A DNA stretch of 64,000 nucleotides from Microbulbifer elongatus (GCF_020524885.1 NZ_JAIVKJ010000001.1:1550001-1614000), one strand, 5' to 3'. Counted from the first letter of the stretch, positions 29,081 through 39,309 are shown. Numbers and translations are program-made. Notes: a model not told the origin generated them from the sequence alone.

Positions 29081-30751
29081 TTGGGGGTTGGTTTGGAATC
29101 ATTCAATCATTTGTTGTTATCCCTGGATGGGATGCTGGGCTCGGCGGCCTGGTTTCCCTGGGTGCTGTTAGGGGTAGGTTTTTTCTTCACTATCTACCTC
29201 GGCTTCCCGCAGATTCGCTATTTTGGTCACGCGATTAAAATCGTTCAGGGAAAATACGACAAGCCCAGTGATCCCGGCGATACCTCGCACTTTCAGGCGT
29301 TATCCACTGCGCTGTCTGGTACTGTTGGTACCGGTAATATCGGTGGTGTGGGCCTCGCCATTTTCCTGGGTGGGCCGGCAGCACTGTTCTGGATGTGGGT
29401 TACGGCCTTTCTTGGGATGACGACAAAGTTTGTCGAAGTAACCCTTTCGCATAAATACCGTATCAAAGCCGCAGACGGTTACTATGCGGGTGGCCCCATG
29501 TTCTACATGGAGCGACGCCTGAACATGAAGTGGCTGGCGGTGATCTTCGCTATCGCCACGGTGATCAGCTCCTTTGGTACCGGCAGCCTGCCGCAGGTAA
29601 ACAACATTGCCCAGGCCATGTACGACACCTTTGGTCTCAGTAAAATGCTGACCGGCGGTGTACTGGCGATTCTGCTGGGCATGGTGATCATTGGTGGTAT
29701 TACCCGTATTGCCAAAGTCACCTCTACCATTGTTCCGGTGATGGCGGCCTTGTACATCGTAGGTGCGCTGGCAGTCATCCTCTACAACTATCAGAACATC
29801 ATTCCATCCTTTGCGGCGGTGTTCTCCGACGCCTTCAACGGCAGTGCTGCAATGGGTGGCTTCCTTGGTGCCAGCTTTGCGTACGCTTTCAACCGTGGCG
29901 TGAACCGCGGGTTGTTTTCCAACGAAGCGGGTCAGGGCTCTGCACCCATTGCGCACGCCTCGGCCCGAGCCGATGAGCCGGTTTCCGAGGGCATGGTTTC
30001 CCTGCTGGAGCCGTTTATCGATACTCTGATTATCTGTACGCTCACCGGCCTGGTGATCCTTTCTTCCGGCGTGTGGACAGAGAAGCATATGAACCGTTTT
30101 GAGCGTGCGGATATGCGCGTACTGGCGGGAGAGTATACGGATAAGGATGAAGCGGATGTTAAGCAGCTGTTCGGTTTCCTGAGTGGGCTGGACAGTGATG
30201 TGCGCACTTATACCGGTACCATCGTGGTTGCCGATGGCCAGCCATTGAACAAGAACGAGTTCACCTTAATCAATGCGCGCTCTGTGGCGGAAGGTGTTGA
30301 GTTCCGGGTAGGGGACGACAACTTCTCCGGTGTCTTGAATGTAAACGACGGGCGCCTGGTGAATCCGAATGTGGAAGTATGGGGTAACTCATTGTTGCAC
30401 TCGGTGGCACTGACCAACCGCGCTTTCCAGAAGGGTTTCTTCGGAGAGTACGGCAGCTACATCGTGACGCTGGGTATCCTTTTGTTTGCCTTCTCGACAG
30501 CCATCGCCTGGTCTTATTACGGCGACCGCTCGATGATCTATCTGTTCGGGCCCAAGGCGGTAATGCCGTACCGGCTGGTGTACGTGGTAGCATTTTTCTG
30601 GGCCGCTATCGAGGACACCACGGTCATCTGGAACCTGTCGGCAGTGGCGATCGTATTGATGACCTTGCCCAACCTGTTTGGTATCTCGATACTCGCACGA
30701 GAAATGAAGGATACGGTCAAGGATTACTGGAAAGATCCTAGCCACAAGTAG
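29081..30751 (+). CDS. Sodium:alanine/glycine symporter (AGCS family) with soluble insertion
   Basis: The protein takes up alanine, glycine or a related amino acid with Na+. It shows AGCS motifs: [19 protein letters not shown] (about 76-95), [11 protein letters not shown] (165-175) and [19 protein letters not shown] (275-293). About 11 membrane segments are expected. At 556 residues it is longer than usual because about 105 polar residues (335-440) are inserted between two late membrane segments. The start is a TTG at 29081 or 29093; the latter has GGGGG five bases upstream. It is a single gene closed by a bidirectional terminator. Confidence 0.9.
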   Translation: MGVGLESFNHLLLSLDGMLGSAAWFPWVLLGVGFFFTIYLGFPQIRYFGHAIKIVQGKYDKPSDPGDTSHFQALSTALSGTVGTGNIGGVGLAIFLGGPAALFWMWVTAFLGMTTKFVEVTLSHKYRIKAADGYYAGGPMFYMERRLNMKWLAVIFAIATVISSFGTGSLPQVNNIAQAMYDTFGLSKMLTGGVLAILLGMVIIGGITRIAKVTSTIVPVMAALYIVGALAVILYNYQNIIPSFAAVFSDAFNGSAAMGGFLGASFAYAFNRGVNRGLFSNEAGQGSAPIAHASARADEPVSEGMVSLLEPFIDTLIICTLTGLVILSSGVWTEKHMNRFERADMRVLAGEYTDKDEADVKQLFGFLSGLDSDVRTYTGTIVVADGQPLNKNEFTLINARSVAEGVEFRVGDDNFSGVLNVNDGRLVNPNVEVWGNSLLHSVALTNRAFQKGFFGEYGSYIVTLGILLFAFSTAIAWSYYGDRSMIYLFGPKAVMPYRLVYVVAFFWAAIEDTTVIWNLSAVAIVLMTLPNLFGISILAREMKDTVKDYWKDPSHK

Positions 30752-30769
30752 TAATAGGCAAAGCACAAA

Positions 30770-30798
30770 AAACCCGGCAAATTGCCGGGTTTTTTTAT
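30770..30798 (+). terminator. Bidirectional terminator between symporter and puuA
   Basis: The stem ACCCGGCAA/TTGCCGGGT with a 1-nt centre has an A-tract before and seven T after, so it can serve both converging genes. Confidence 0.88.
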
Positions 30799-30819
30799 TA
30801 GCTCAGGAAGCGGGATTAG

Positions 30820-32154
30820 CTACACATTCAGCAGCAGGTATTCGCGCTCCCAGGAGCTGATTACCCGGTTGAACTCTTCATACTCATCGCGCTTGATCGC
30901 GGCCCATGCCCGGACGAAGGTGTCGCCGAACATTTCCACGGCCTCCGGGCATTCGGCAAGCAGGCTCAGGGCGTGTTCCTGCGTTCGCGGCAGGGTGATC
31001 GGCTCAGAAGAGCAGTCTCCTTTATAGGGATCACTCGGCTTGATCTTGTTCATCATACCGAGATAGCCGCATGCCAGTGAGGTTGCGATTGCCAGGTAGG
31101 GGTTACAGTCGGCGCCCGGGAAGCGGTTTTCCAGGCGCTTTGCCTGAGGCGAGCTATCTGGTACCCGCAGTCCTGTGGTGCGGTTGTCGTACCCCCAATG
31201 CAGGCTGGTCGGGGCTGCCATTTCCGGGGTAAACCGACGGTAAGAGTTCACGTTGGGGGCAAAGAAAGTGATAAAGCCCGGGGTGTACTTCTGCATACCA
31301 CCGATAAAGTGCATGAAGCGCTCATTTTCTTTGCCGTCTTCGTCCACGAAGATGTTTTTGCCGGTTTTGATGTCGATGATGCTCTGGTGCAGGTGCAGCG
31401 CACTGCCGGGCTCATCTTCCATCGGCTTTGCCATAAAGGTGGCGTAGATGCCGTGGCGCAGTGCGGTTTCGCGCACTGTGCGCTTGAAGGTGAACACCTG
31501 ATCGGCGAGTTTCAGTGGGTCGCCGTGCAGGAAGTTGATTTCCATCTGCGCGGTGCCGGACTCGTGAATAAGGGTGTCTACGTCCAGGCCCTGCGCTTCG
31601 CAGAAATCGTACATGTCCTCGATGATCGGCTCGTACTCGTTAGCCGCATCGATACTGTAGGACTGCCGTGTTTTTTCGGTGCGCCCGGAGCGTCCCACGG
31701 GGGCGGAGAGCTTTTCATCCGGGTCCAGGTTGCGTTTTACAAGATAGAACTCCACCTCGGGTGCAACGACGGGCTGCCAGCCCTGTTCCGCATACTTCTC
31801 CAGAACAAACTTGAGAATGTTTCGGGTGCTGATTGGGTGAGGCTTGCCATCACGGGTGTAGCAATCGTGAATGATCTGGGCGGTGGGTTCGTTGGCCCAC
31901 GGGTTGAGGCGGATGGATTCCGGGTCCGGAACAAGCAGCATGTCGGTATCCGCGGGGTCTACCAGTTCATTGTGTTCGTCGACGTAGTCGCCGGTCACTG
32001 TCTGAACCAGGATACTTTCTGGCAGGCGGCTGTCTTCGGTAAGGAATTTATCCGTTGGGGTAAATTTGCCCCGCGCATTTCCGGACATGTCCGGTACCAG
32101 GCACTCGACCTCGGAAATGGAGTGTTCTGCGAGCCACTGGGTAATCTTGTCCAT
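30820..32154 (-). CDS. puuA: Glutamine synthetase family protein, probable gamma-glutamylputrescine synthetase
   Basis: The protein ligates glutamate to putrescine (or another amine) using ATP. It is 444 residues from the ATG at 32154. The GS fold is clear: N-terminal beta-grasp with PDMSGNARGKF, the ATP/metal residues in VVAPEVEFYLV, ESGTAQMEINFLHGDP, SALHLHQSI and NRTTGLRVP. It lacks the adenylylation Tyr loop of GlnA. The divergent neighbour is a PuuB-like oxidase, which makes a putrescine-degradation role likely; ligases for other polyamines belong to the same family. Confidence 0.88.
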   Translation of the reverse strand: MDKITQWLAEHSISEVECLVPDMSGNARGKFTPTDKFLTEDSRLPESILVQTVTGDYVDEHNELVDPADTDMLLVPDPESIRLNPWANEPTAQIIHDCYTRDGKPHPISTRNILKFVLEKYAEQGWQPVVAPEVEFYLVKRNLDPDEKLSAPVGRSGRTEKTRQSYSIDAANEYEPIIEDMYDFCEAQGLDVDTLIHESGTAQMEINFLHGDPLKLADQVFTFKRTVRETALRHGIYATFMAKPMEDEPGSALHLHQSIIDIKTGKNIFVDEDGKENERFMHFIGGMQKYTPGFITFFAPNVNSYRRFTPEMAAPTSLHWGYDNRTTGLRVPDSSPQAKRLENRFPGADCNPYLAIATSLACGYLGMMNKIKPSDPYKGDCSSEPITLPRTQEHALSLLAECPEAVEMFGDTFVRAWAAIKRDEYEEFNRVISSWEREYLLLNV

Positions 32155-32300
32155 TGTACACCTAGCTGATAGAAGGTCTTTCCCCGAACGGGGTTCATTA
32201 GTATATATCCCGCCCAATCAACGCAAATAGTGGGGCTGAAGGGCGCGGGGCGCAGTCCTTTATGAAAGTTTTTCTGTCTGCGCACTTTGATTATGACAAG

Positions 32301-32344
32301 AAACCGAATTATCATTCAAGAAATATTGAATAATGCTTCGGTTT
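32301..32344. promoter_or_regulatory. 44-bp inverted repeat, candidate operator shared with TonB-receptor gene
   Basis: Left arm AAACCGAATTATCATTCAA (32301-32319) and right arm 32326-32344, which reverse-complements to AAACCGAAGCATTATTCAA, are separated by 6 bp. The left arm recurs exactly, inverted, at 33793-33811. It lies 147 bp before puuA and about 130 bp before puuB. Confidence 0.65.
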
Positions 32345-32360
32345 ATTTGGTTGGCTGGCC

Positions 32361-32390
32361 GTCTGTTAACAACAAGTCTGTTAACAACAA
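32361..32390 (+). repeat. 15-bp tandem repeat between puuA and puuB
   Basis: Two perfect head-to-tail copies of GTCTGTTAACAACAA lie just downstream of the 44-bp inverted repeat and 87 bp before puuB. It may be a duplicated binding site or chance slippage. Confidence 0.7.
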
Positions 32391-32476
32391 GTAGCGTGCA
32401 CAGAAAAGTGGCGCACACAGGCGCTGGCCTGTTCGCATATAAACCGGCAACTACCTGATTGTTTTGGAGAATGTCC

Positions 32477-33784
32477 ATGTCCGAGAGCGGAACTGTTACC
32501 AAGCTGCTTGGCCACACTGATTCCTATTACGCTGCAAGCGCCAATGGCGCGCCTTTCTACGGTGCACTTGAAGGCGGGGTTGAGGCAGATGTGTGCATTA
32601 TTGGTGCAGGGTACACAGGCCTGTCTTCGGCGCTGCATCTGGCAGAGCGCGGATTCAAGGTGGTGGTCCTGGAGGCGGAACGCATCGGCTGGGGGGCATC
32701 CGGGCGCAATGGCGGGCATGTAGGAGTAGGGCAGCGCAAGGGACAGGAAGACCTGGAAAAGATGTTCGGCCTGGATACCGCGAAATCCCTTTGGGATATG
32801 GGGCTTGAGGCGGTGCAGCTGGTCGAGGATCTCATCCGTAAACATGACATCCAGTGCGACCTCAAGCGCGGCATCATGCACCTGGCCGCCAAGCCAAGTC
32901 ATGATGCGTGGCTGAAAGAAGAGGTCGAGCTGCTTAACGAGCGCTATGGCTACAGCAAGATGCGCTATGCGGATAAAGGCGAAGTGCGTTCACTGGTTGG
33001 TTCTGATCGCTTCCATGGAGGTCAGATCGACGAAGGCTCCCTGCATCTACACCCGCTCAACTATGCCCTGGGTCTTGCCGACGCGGCGGCCAAAGCGGGT
33101 GTCACTTTTTATGAACACAGCCGGGTTACCGATTACCGCGGTGGCAGCCCCTGTCTGGTGAATACCGCCAAGGGACAGGTGAGGGCGCGCAATGTGGTGC
33201 TGGCCTGCAACGGTTACCTGGGGAATCTCGAGCCGCGGATGGCCGGCCGGATTATGCCCATCAACAATTTTGTGTTGGCGACTGAGCCATTGCCCGAGGA
33301 TTTGGCACGGGAATTGATTGCGAACGATTACGCGCTTCAAGACACGCTGTTTGTGATCAACTATTGGAAACTGTCCGGGGACAACCGGCTGGTTTTCGGC
33401 GGGGGAGAAAATTACACCTCCCGTTTCCCTCAGGATATTCGCGCCTTCGTGCGCAAATACATGCTGGAAGTCTATCCACAGCTCGCCGATACCCGCATCG
33501 ATTACGGATGGGGCGGCACGCTGGCGATCACCCTGAACAGAATGCCGAGTATCGGTCGCCTGGAACCCAATGTGTACTACAGCCAGGGGTATTCAGGGCA
33601 CGGCGTTCCTACCGCCACTTTTGCCGGAAAAATTATCTCGGAAGTGGTTGCAGGCACCGAGGAAAGGTTTGATATATTGTCGCGCATTCCAACGCACACT
33701 TTCCCCGGGGGAACATTGTTGCGTTGGCCCGGGCTGGTAGCGGGAATGCTCTATTACAGCTTGAAGGACAAGCTGGGCCGATGA
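32477..33784 (+). CDS. puuB: FAD-dependent oxidoreductase, probable gamma-glutamylputrescine oxidase
   Basis: PuuB oxidises gamma-glutamylputrescine to gamma-glutamylaminobutyraldehyde with release of H2O2 and ammonia. The 435-residue DAO-family protein has the FAD-binding GAGYTGLSSALHLAERG near residue 45, the Gly-rich WGASGRNGGHVG, and a C-terminal SGHGVPTATFAGK. I start at the ATG at 32477, seven bases after GGAG; the ATG at 32471 is also possible. It is divergent from puuA. The remaining puu pathway genes (dehydrogenase, hydrolase) are not in the window. Confidence 0.87.
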   Translation: MSESGTVTKLLGHTDSYYAASANGAPFYGALEGGVEADVCIIGAGYTGLSSALHLAERGFKVVVLEAERIGWGASGRNGGHVGVGQRKGQEDLEKMFGLDTAKSLWDMGLEAVQLVEDLIRKHDIQCDLKRGIMHLAAKPSHDAWLKEEVELLNERYGYSKMRYADKGEVRSLVGSDRFHGGQIDEGSLHLHPLNYALGLADAAAKAGVTFYEHSRVTDYRGGSPCLVNTAKGQVRARNVVLACNGYLGNLEPRMAGRIMPINNFVLATEPLPEDLARELIANDYALQDTLFVINYWKLSGDNRLVFGGGENYTSRFPQDIRAFVRKYMLEVYPQLADTRIDYGWGGTLAITLNRMPSIGRLEPNVYYSQGYSGHGVPTATFAGKIISEVVAGTEERFDILSRIPTHTFPGGTLLRWPGLVAGMLYYSLKDKLGR

Positions 33785-33792
33785 AATGAAAG

Positions 33793-33811
33793 TTGAATGA
33801 TAATTCGGTTT
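33793..33811. promoter_or_regulatory. 19-nt element upstream of TonB-dependent receptor, identical to puu site
   Basis: TTGAATGATAATTCGGTTT is the exact reverse complement of 32301-32319. It starts 9 bp after the puuB stop and ends 95 bp before the receptor start. It may be an operator; the inner GATAAT could also act as a -10. Confidence 0.65.
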
Positions 33812-33906
33812 GTGGGATAACAGACCGGTCGCTTCAGTTACTGGGTCCGTCCTGAGTGGTATTTAGTGGGCAGAAACCCGATAAAAATAACCTACGGGGA
33901 GTAAAG

Positions 33907-36273
33907 ATGACATTATCAACACAGCCATTTGTGGCCAAAAAGAACCTGCTGGCTACCACTATCGGTGCGGCAGTAATGGCTGTCAGTAGCGTAGCGCTGG
34001 CGGCAGACCAGATTGAAGAGGTGACTGTTACCGCGCAGATGCGTGCTGAGTCCCTAAAAGATGTACCCGCAGCGGTTACCGCATTCACCGGCGATACCGT
34101 GAAGAACAGCAACCTGAGCGATTTCAAGGACCTGTTTGCGCTTACCCCCGGTGTTTCCGGCGAGACCAACGATTCCTTCTTCGACTCCGTTTCCGTGCGC
34201 GGTGTAAACAACAACAGCTTCGGTAGCGGCAGCGACCCGGCTCTGGGTATTTTCCTTGACGGCGTCTACCAGAGCCGCACCGGTGCCACCCCGAGCATGT
34301 ACGACCTCGAACGCGTGGAAGTGATCAAGGGCCCGCAGGGTACCCTGTTCGGCCGTAATACTGCTTCCGGTGCCATCTCCATGGTTTCCAAGAAGCCGGG
34401 TGAAATCTTCGCCGGCGATATCTCCGTAGGTGCCGGCCAGTACGGCCGTACCGAGCTGGAAGGTGGTGTCGACGTTCCGGTCAGCGAAGATTTTTCCGTG
34501 CGCATCGCCGGTAAGCACTTCTCTGAAGACGGTCACGTTGAAAACCTCACTACCGGCCGCGACCTGGGCGCCAGCGAGCTGAACGCCGCGCGTATCACCG
34601 CGGTATACGATGCCTCCGATGCCACTACTGTCACCCTGCTGGCGCAGTATGAAGATCGCGAGAGCGACGGCTCCATTTATCGCGCCTTCGACAACGATGC
34701 CGGTTACAACTACGACATTCCGGAAGGCGCCTACGACCAGGTTTACAACGACGTGGATGGTCTGGATAAGTCGGAGATCGCCGACGTAGTACTGACCGTT
34801 GAGCACGAGTTTGCCGGTGGTAATACCCTGACCTCCATTACCGGTTACAAGTCGCACACCTACTCTTACCGGGAAGACTTTGACGGAACTCCGCTGCCGA
34901 TCGACACCTATACCCGCGAGCAGACTGGCGATTTCTTCAGCCAGGAATTCCGTATTGCCTCAAACAGCAGCGGTCCGTTCAACTACGTTCTGGGTGCGTC
35001 TTACTACCAGGAAGAACTGGAAGCGGACTTTGCCGGTATCGACAACGAAGACTTCATCTGTGATGGCATTTATGCAGACGAGTGGGAAGAGGGGGTCGAC
35101 AGCTTCGTAACCTGTGACGCGCTGCCGCAGGACGTCCTCGACGAAGCCTTTGGCTTTGAAGGTGAGCCCTGGGAGTACGCCACTGACAACCTGTCCATTG
35201 AAGCCGCTGACACCCTCGGCGACTACAAGGGCTGGGGTGTATTCGCCAACACCACCTTCGATATCACCGAAGCCACCACGCTTGGCCTGGGTGTGCGTTA
35301 CACCGAAGACCAGAAGACTTACGACGTAGTTTCTCCGTGGCCGGAAACCTGGACCGGTGGCTGGAACTACCAGGCCATGTACACCGATGAAGACGGTATC
35401 ACCGGTGACAACACCTGGAGCAACGTATCTGGCCGCGCGACCCTTACCCACGTGATCAGCGACGAGCTGACCACCTACGCGAGCGTTGCTACCGGCTACA
35501 AGTCCGGTGGTTTCGACTACCTGTCTTACCACATCACCGATCCGGCCTACGGCACGGACGAAGACAGCCAGTATGCCTGGCTGGACGAGCAGGGATACGA
35601 GGTCAATGCCAGCAACGCCGAGCCGAGCAAGTTCGACGAAGAGACCGTATTGTCCTACGAGCTGGGTGTGAAGGCCCGCCTGCTGGACAACCGCCTGGCT
35701 CTGAACGCAGCCGCGTTCCAGTACAACTACGAAGACATGCAGCAGGCATTCTGGGTAGGTGCGGCAGCCATTACCCGCAACGTGGGTGAATCCGAAGGCC
35801 GCGGCCTGGAAGTAGATGCCCGCTGGCTGATCACCGACAACCTGGATCTGTACTTTGGCGCCGCACTGCTCGATACCCAGTTCAGCGGAGCGCCGGAAGA
35901 ACTGTGTGACGCGTGTAACGGCAACGAGATGGCCTTCTCTCCGAAGTTCTCCTCTGCCACTGTGCTGACTTACACCCAGGCCACCAGCTTTGGTGAGCTG
36001 TCTTACTCCGGTGAATACACCTACACCGGTGAGCAGTGGTCCGAGCTGGAAAACACCGAAGAGGTGAAACTGGATGCCCGCAACGTAGTGAACCTGCGTG
36101 TGGCCCTGACTTCTCCGGAAGACAGCTGGACCGCAGGTATCTATGCCGAGAACGTGACTGGCGAAGAGTACTACCACTGGGGTTACGCAGATGCGCTGTA
36201 CAACCTGCCTGCCACCAAGACCGATCCATCGCGCGGTCGTGTTGTCGGTGTGAACCTGGACTACCGTTTCTGA
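33907..36273 (+). CDS. TonB-dependent outer membrane receptor
   Basis: A 788-residue receptor: signal peptide ending in SVALA (about residue 32), TonB box IEEVTVTA, plug domain (LKDVPAAVTAF to about 170, with GPQGTLFGRNTASGAISMVSKKP), then a beta-barrel ending in the C-terminal aromatic residue (VGVNLDYRF). It imports an unidentified substrate, in energy-dependent fashion via TonB-ExbBD. The mature protein is rich in Asp/Glu. ATG 33907 has GGGGAGTAAAG upstream. Context with puuA/puuB and the shared upstream element suggests common control, possibly of nitrogen compounds; siderophore or polysaccharide uptake cannot be excluded. Confidence 0.93.
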   Translation: MTLSTQPFVAKKNLLATTIGAAVMAVSSVALAADQIEEVTVTAQMRAESLKDVPAAVTAFTGDTVKNSNLSDFKDLFALTPGVSGETNDSFFDSVSVRGVNNNSFGSGSDPALGIFLDGVYQSRTGATPSMYDLERVEVIKGPQGTLFGRNTASGAISMVSKKPGEIFAGDISVGAGQYGRTELEGGVDVPVSEDFSVRIAGKHFSEDGHVENLTTGRDLGASELNAARITAVYDASDATTVTLLAQYEDRESDGSIYRAFDNDAGYNYDIPEGAYDQVYNDVDGLDKSEIADVVLTVEHEFAGGNTLTSITGYKSHTYSYREDFDGTPLPIDTYTREQTGDFFSQEFRIASNSSGPFNYVLGASYYQEELEADFAGIDNEDFICDGIYADEWEEGVDSFVTCDALPQDVLDEAFGFEGEPWEYATDNLSIEAADTLGDYKGWGVFANTTFDITEATTLGLGVRYTEDQKTYDVVSPWPETWTGGWNYQAMYTDEDGITGDNTWSNVSGRATLTHVISDELTTYASVATGYKSGGFDYLSYHITDPAYGTDEDSQYAWLDEQGYEVNASNAEPSKFDEETVLSYELGVKARLLDNRLALNAAAFQYNYEDMQQAFWVGAAAITRNVGESEGRGLEVDARWLITDNLDLYFGAALLDTQFSGAPEELCDACNGNEMAFSPKFSSATVLTYTQATSFGELSYSGEYTYTGEQWSELENTEEVKLDARNVVNLRVALTSPEDSWTAGIYAENVTGEEYYHWGYADALYNLPATKTDPSRGRVVGVNLDYRF

Positions 36274-36307
36274 TCAGTCTCTCCCTTCATCTCACAGGAT
36301 GAGCAAA

Positions 36308-36335
36308 AAGGCCGGCTTCAAGCCGGCCTTTTTGT
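36308..36335 (+). terminator. Terminator after TonB-dependent receptor
   Basis: The stem AAGGCCGGC/GCCGGCCTT (36308-36316, 36322-36330) with a 5-nt loop is followed by TTT. Confidence 0.85.
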
Positions 36336-36393
36336 TAATGAGCGAGTGCGCCATTTATGTTAAAAAAGGCACTTGTCTCAAAGGGATGATGAA

Positions 36394-37074
36394 GTGTCGA
36401 CAGAAGAACAGAACCGCCGGAAAAACCAGTTGTCCCCGCGTCGGGAGCCAGTGCAGGCCCGGGCTCGGGAAAGGGCCCGTCAGATACTCGATACCACCGG
36501 CCGCTTGCTGGAGCAGGTGGGCCTCAACGATCTAACCACTATTCTGATCGCGAAAGAGCTGGGTGTTTCCGTTGGCTCGGTGTACCACTATTTTCCCAAT
36601 AAGCACGCGATCCTCTACGCTATGGGCGAGCAGTGGTTGGCGAGTCTCACCGAACGTCTGGATGAGCTGGCGGCAAGTGAGCTTGAGCAGCTCCAGTTGA
36701 GAGATTTCCTGGACGAGCTGCTTGAGCGCTGGGTTTCGGTGTATCGTGAACAGCGTGGCCTCTTACCTCTGGTTCAGGCCATGTGGGGCATTCCCGAGCT
36801 ACATGAGCTGGACCAGCGCCACGATGAACTGGTAATCAGCCATCTCGTTGAAATGTTCCGCCGACTCGGTTTTAGCTGCCCGCCAAATGAGTCTAACCGT
36901 CTGGCGCGGGCCACGCTGGAAACCTGCCACGCAATGCTGCTGGTGGTGGTCAATCAGCAGGGCGTGCGTGCTGAACGCACCCGCGCAGATCTGCTCAACA
37001 TGCTGATGGTATTGCTGGAACCCCACCGTAACGATGAAAAACCCTCCGGCCTGGATGATGTAGAGGCACCCTGA
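36394..37074 (+). CDS. TetR-family transcriptional regulator
   Basis: The 226-residue protein has an N-terminal helix-turn-helix (about residues 35-70: ELGVSVGSVYHYFPNK is the recognition region) and an all-helical ligand-binding domain. I choose the GTG at 36394, seven bases after AGGGA; the TTG at 36373 is an alternative. It lies between the TonB-receptor terminator and the 5'-nucleotidase gene, which starts 15 bp after its stop, so the last two probably form an operon. Effector and targets are unknown; the upstream puu/receptor element is a candidate target. Confidence 0.87.
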   Translation: MSTEEQNRRKNQLSPRREPVQARARERARQILDTTGRLLEQVGLNDLTTILIAKELGVSVGSVYHYFPNKHAILYAMGEQWLASLTERLDELAASELEQLQLRDFLDELLERWVSVYREQRGLLPLVQAMWGIPELHELDQRHDELVISHLVEMFRRLGFSCPPNESNRLARATLETCHAMLLVVVNQQGVRAERTRADLLNMLMVLLEPHRNDEKPSGLDDVEAP

Positions 37075-37089
37075 GGAAAGACAAGTGTC

Positions 37090-38010
37090 ATGAGTAGCAA
37101 CCGCGAAAACCCTTCTGCCAACAAACTGATCATTGCGATTTCTTCCCGCGCCCTGTTTGACCTGCGCGAGAGCCATCAGGTGTACGAAGAGCAGGGCGTG
37201 GAGGCGTTTTCTGCGTATCAGATCGAGCGGGAAAACGATGTCCTGCCGAAAGGGGAGGCCTTTTCTCTGGTTGAGAAATTCCTGCAGATCAATGAGCGCC
37301 TCGGAGGGGCGCCACGGGTCGAGGTCATTCTGCTCTCCCGCAACAGCGCGGATACCGGGCTGCGGGTTTTCAATTCTATCGAGCACTATGGCCTCAGCAT
37401 CAGCCGCGCCGCTTTCTGTAATGGCGGCAGTCCTTACCGCTATATTGCGCCCTTTGGTTGCCACCTGTTCCTGTCCACTGACGGCGGCGATGTGCGCAGG
37501 GCGCTCGAGCAGGGCATAGCCGCCGCGACGCTGATTCCCGGCGGTGCGCGTCAGCGTGGGGACGAAGTGCTGCGATTCGCCTTCGATGGCGACGCCGTAA
37601 TTTTTTCCGATGAGGCGGAGCAGATTTTCAAGCGTGAAGGGCTGGCCGCTTTCACCACTGCGGAGCGGGCATCCGCAAAGCAGCCACTGCAAGGTGGTCC
37701 GTTCAAAGGATTCCTCGAGGCGCTGCAACATCTGCAGGCCGAGTTTCATGCGGACGATTGCCCGATAAGAACGGCCCTTGTTACCGCGCGTTCCGCTCCG
37801 GCACACGAGCGCGTAATACGTACCCTGCGGGCCTGGAATATCCGAATTGACGAGTCGATCTTTCTGGGTGGCCTGCCCAAAGGTCAATTTTTAGGTGCTT
37901 TTGGTGCCGATGTGTTCTTTGACGATCAACCCAATCACTGTGCCTCCGCTGCGGAACATGTGGCCACGGGACATGTTCCTCACGGTATTGCCAATCTCGA
38001 AGAGCAGTGA
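37090..38010 (+). CDS. Cytosolic 5'-nucleotidase family protein (PF06189 type)
   Basis: A 306-residue protein of the eukaryotic cytosolic 5'-nucleotidase I-like family found also in bacteria. Characteristic stretches are AISSRALFDLRES near the N-terminus, NGGSPYRYIAPFGCHLFLSTD in the middle, and FDGDAVIFSDEAE plus VFFDDQ, the HAD-like acidic motifs. Predicted to dephosphorylate nucleoside monophosphates. It follows the TetR gene by 15 bp with GAGGAAAG before the ATG. Confidence 0.8.
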   Translation: MSSNRENPSANKLIIAISSRALFDLRESHQVYEEQGVEAFSAYQIERENDVLPKGEAFSLVEKFLQINERLGGAPRVEVILLSRNSADTGLRVFNSIEHYGLSISRAAFCNGGSPYRYIAPFGCHLFLSTDGGDVRRALEQGIAAATLIPGGARQRGDEVLRFAFDGDAVIFSDEAEQIFKREGLAAFTTAERASAKQPLQGGPFKGFLEALQHLQAEFHADDCPIRTALVTARSAPAHERVIRTLRAWNIRIDESIFLGGLPKGQFLGAFGADVFFDDQPNHCASAAEHVATGHVPHGIANLEEQ

Positions 38011-38031
38011 CGCGCCGCTGGGCAAACACTT

Positions 38032-38059
38032 ATACGCCAAGTCTTCCTCATTGGCGTAT
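38032..38059 (+). terminator. Hairpin after 5'-nucleotidase gene
   Basis: A perfect 9-bp stem ATACGCCAA/TTGGCGTAT with a 10-nt loop lies 22 bp after the stop, without a clear T-run. It may be a transcription end or a stabilising 3' hairpin. Confidence 0.5.
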
Positions 38060-38168
38060 TGAACCTCCTAACTAGTCGCTTTTAGTAACTCGTTTCTCGT
38101 TTTTTCTTCCTCGTTATAGCCAGAGGTTGGCTCGCTAGTCATTTCGCTGCTATGCTTTTCCCGCATAA

Positions 38169-39233
<1,065 letters not shown>

Positions 39234-39254
39234 CAAATAGCCGGATCAAAACGA

Positions 39255-39283
39255 AAAAACCGGCAAAAAGCCGGTTTTTTTAT
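39255..39283 (+). terminator. Bidirectional terminator after cysB
   Basis: The stem AACCGGC/GCCGGTT with an AAAAA loop has an A-tract before and seven T after. It can also end the minus-strand CxxC gene. Confidence 0.85.
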
Positions 39284-39309
39284 TTCAAGTGTGCAGCGGG
39301 GCTGGTGGT

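Larger units (their letters stand above)
32155..32476. promoter_or_regulatory. Divergent puuA/puuB control region
   Basis: These 322 bp carry the promoters of both genes. Two repeated structures stand out: a 44-bp inverted repeat (32301-32344) and a 15-bp tandem repeat (32361-32390). No gene is visible. Confidence 0.6.

Noticed and set aside
31198..32169. 323-codon plus-strand frame opposite puuA
   Set aside because: Composition and position show it is the antisense frame of the glutamine synthetase-like gene.
34960..36177. 405-codon minus-strand frame opposite the TonB-dependent receptor
   Set aside because: It is the antisense reading of a strongly codon-biased gene; no recognisable domain.
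36371..37086. CACTTGTCT at the TetR start and inverted before the 5'-nucleotidase as a TetR operator pair
   Set aside because: A 9-mer only, partly inside coding sequence and with no palindromic extension; kept as a remark, not as a site.
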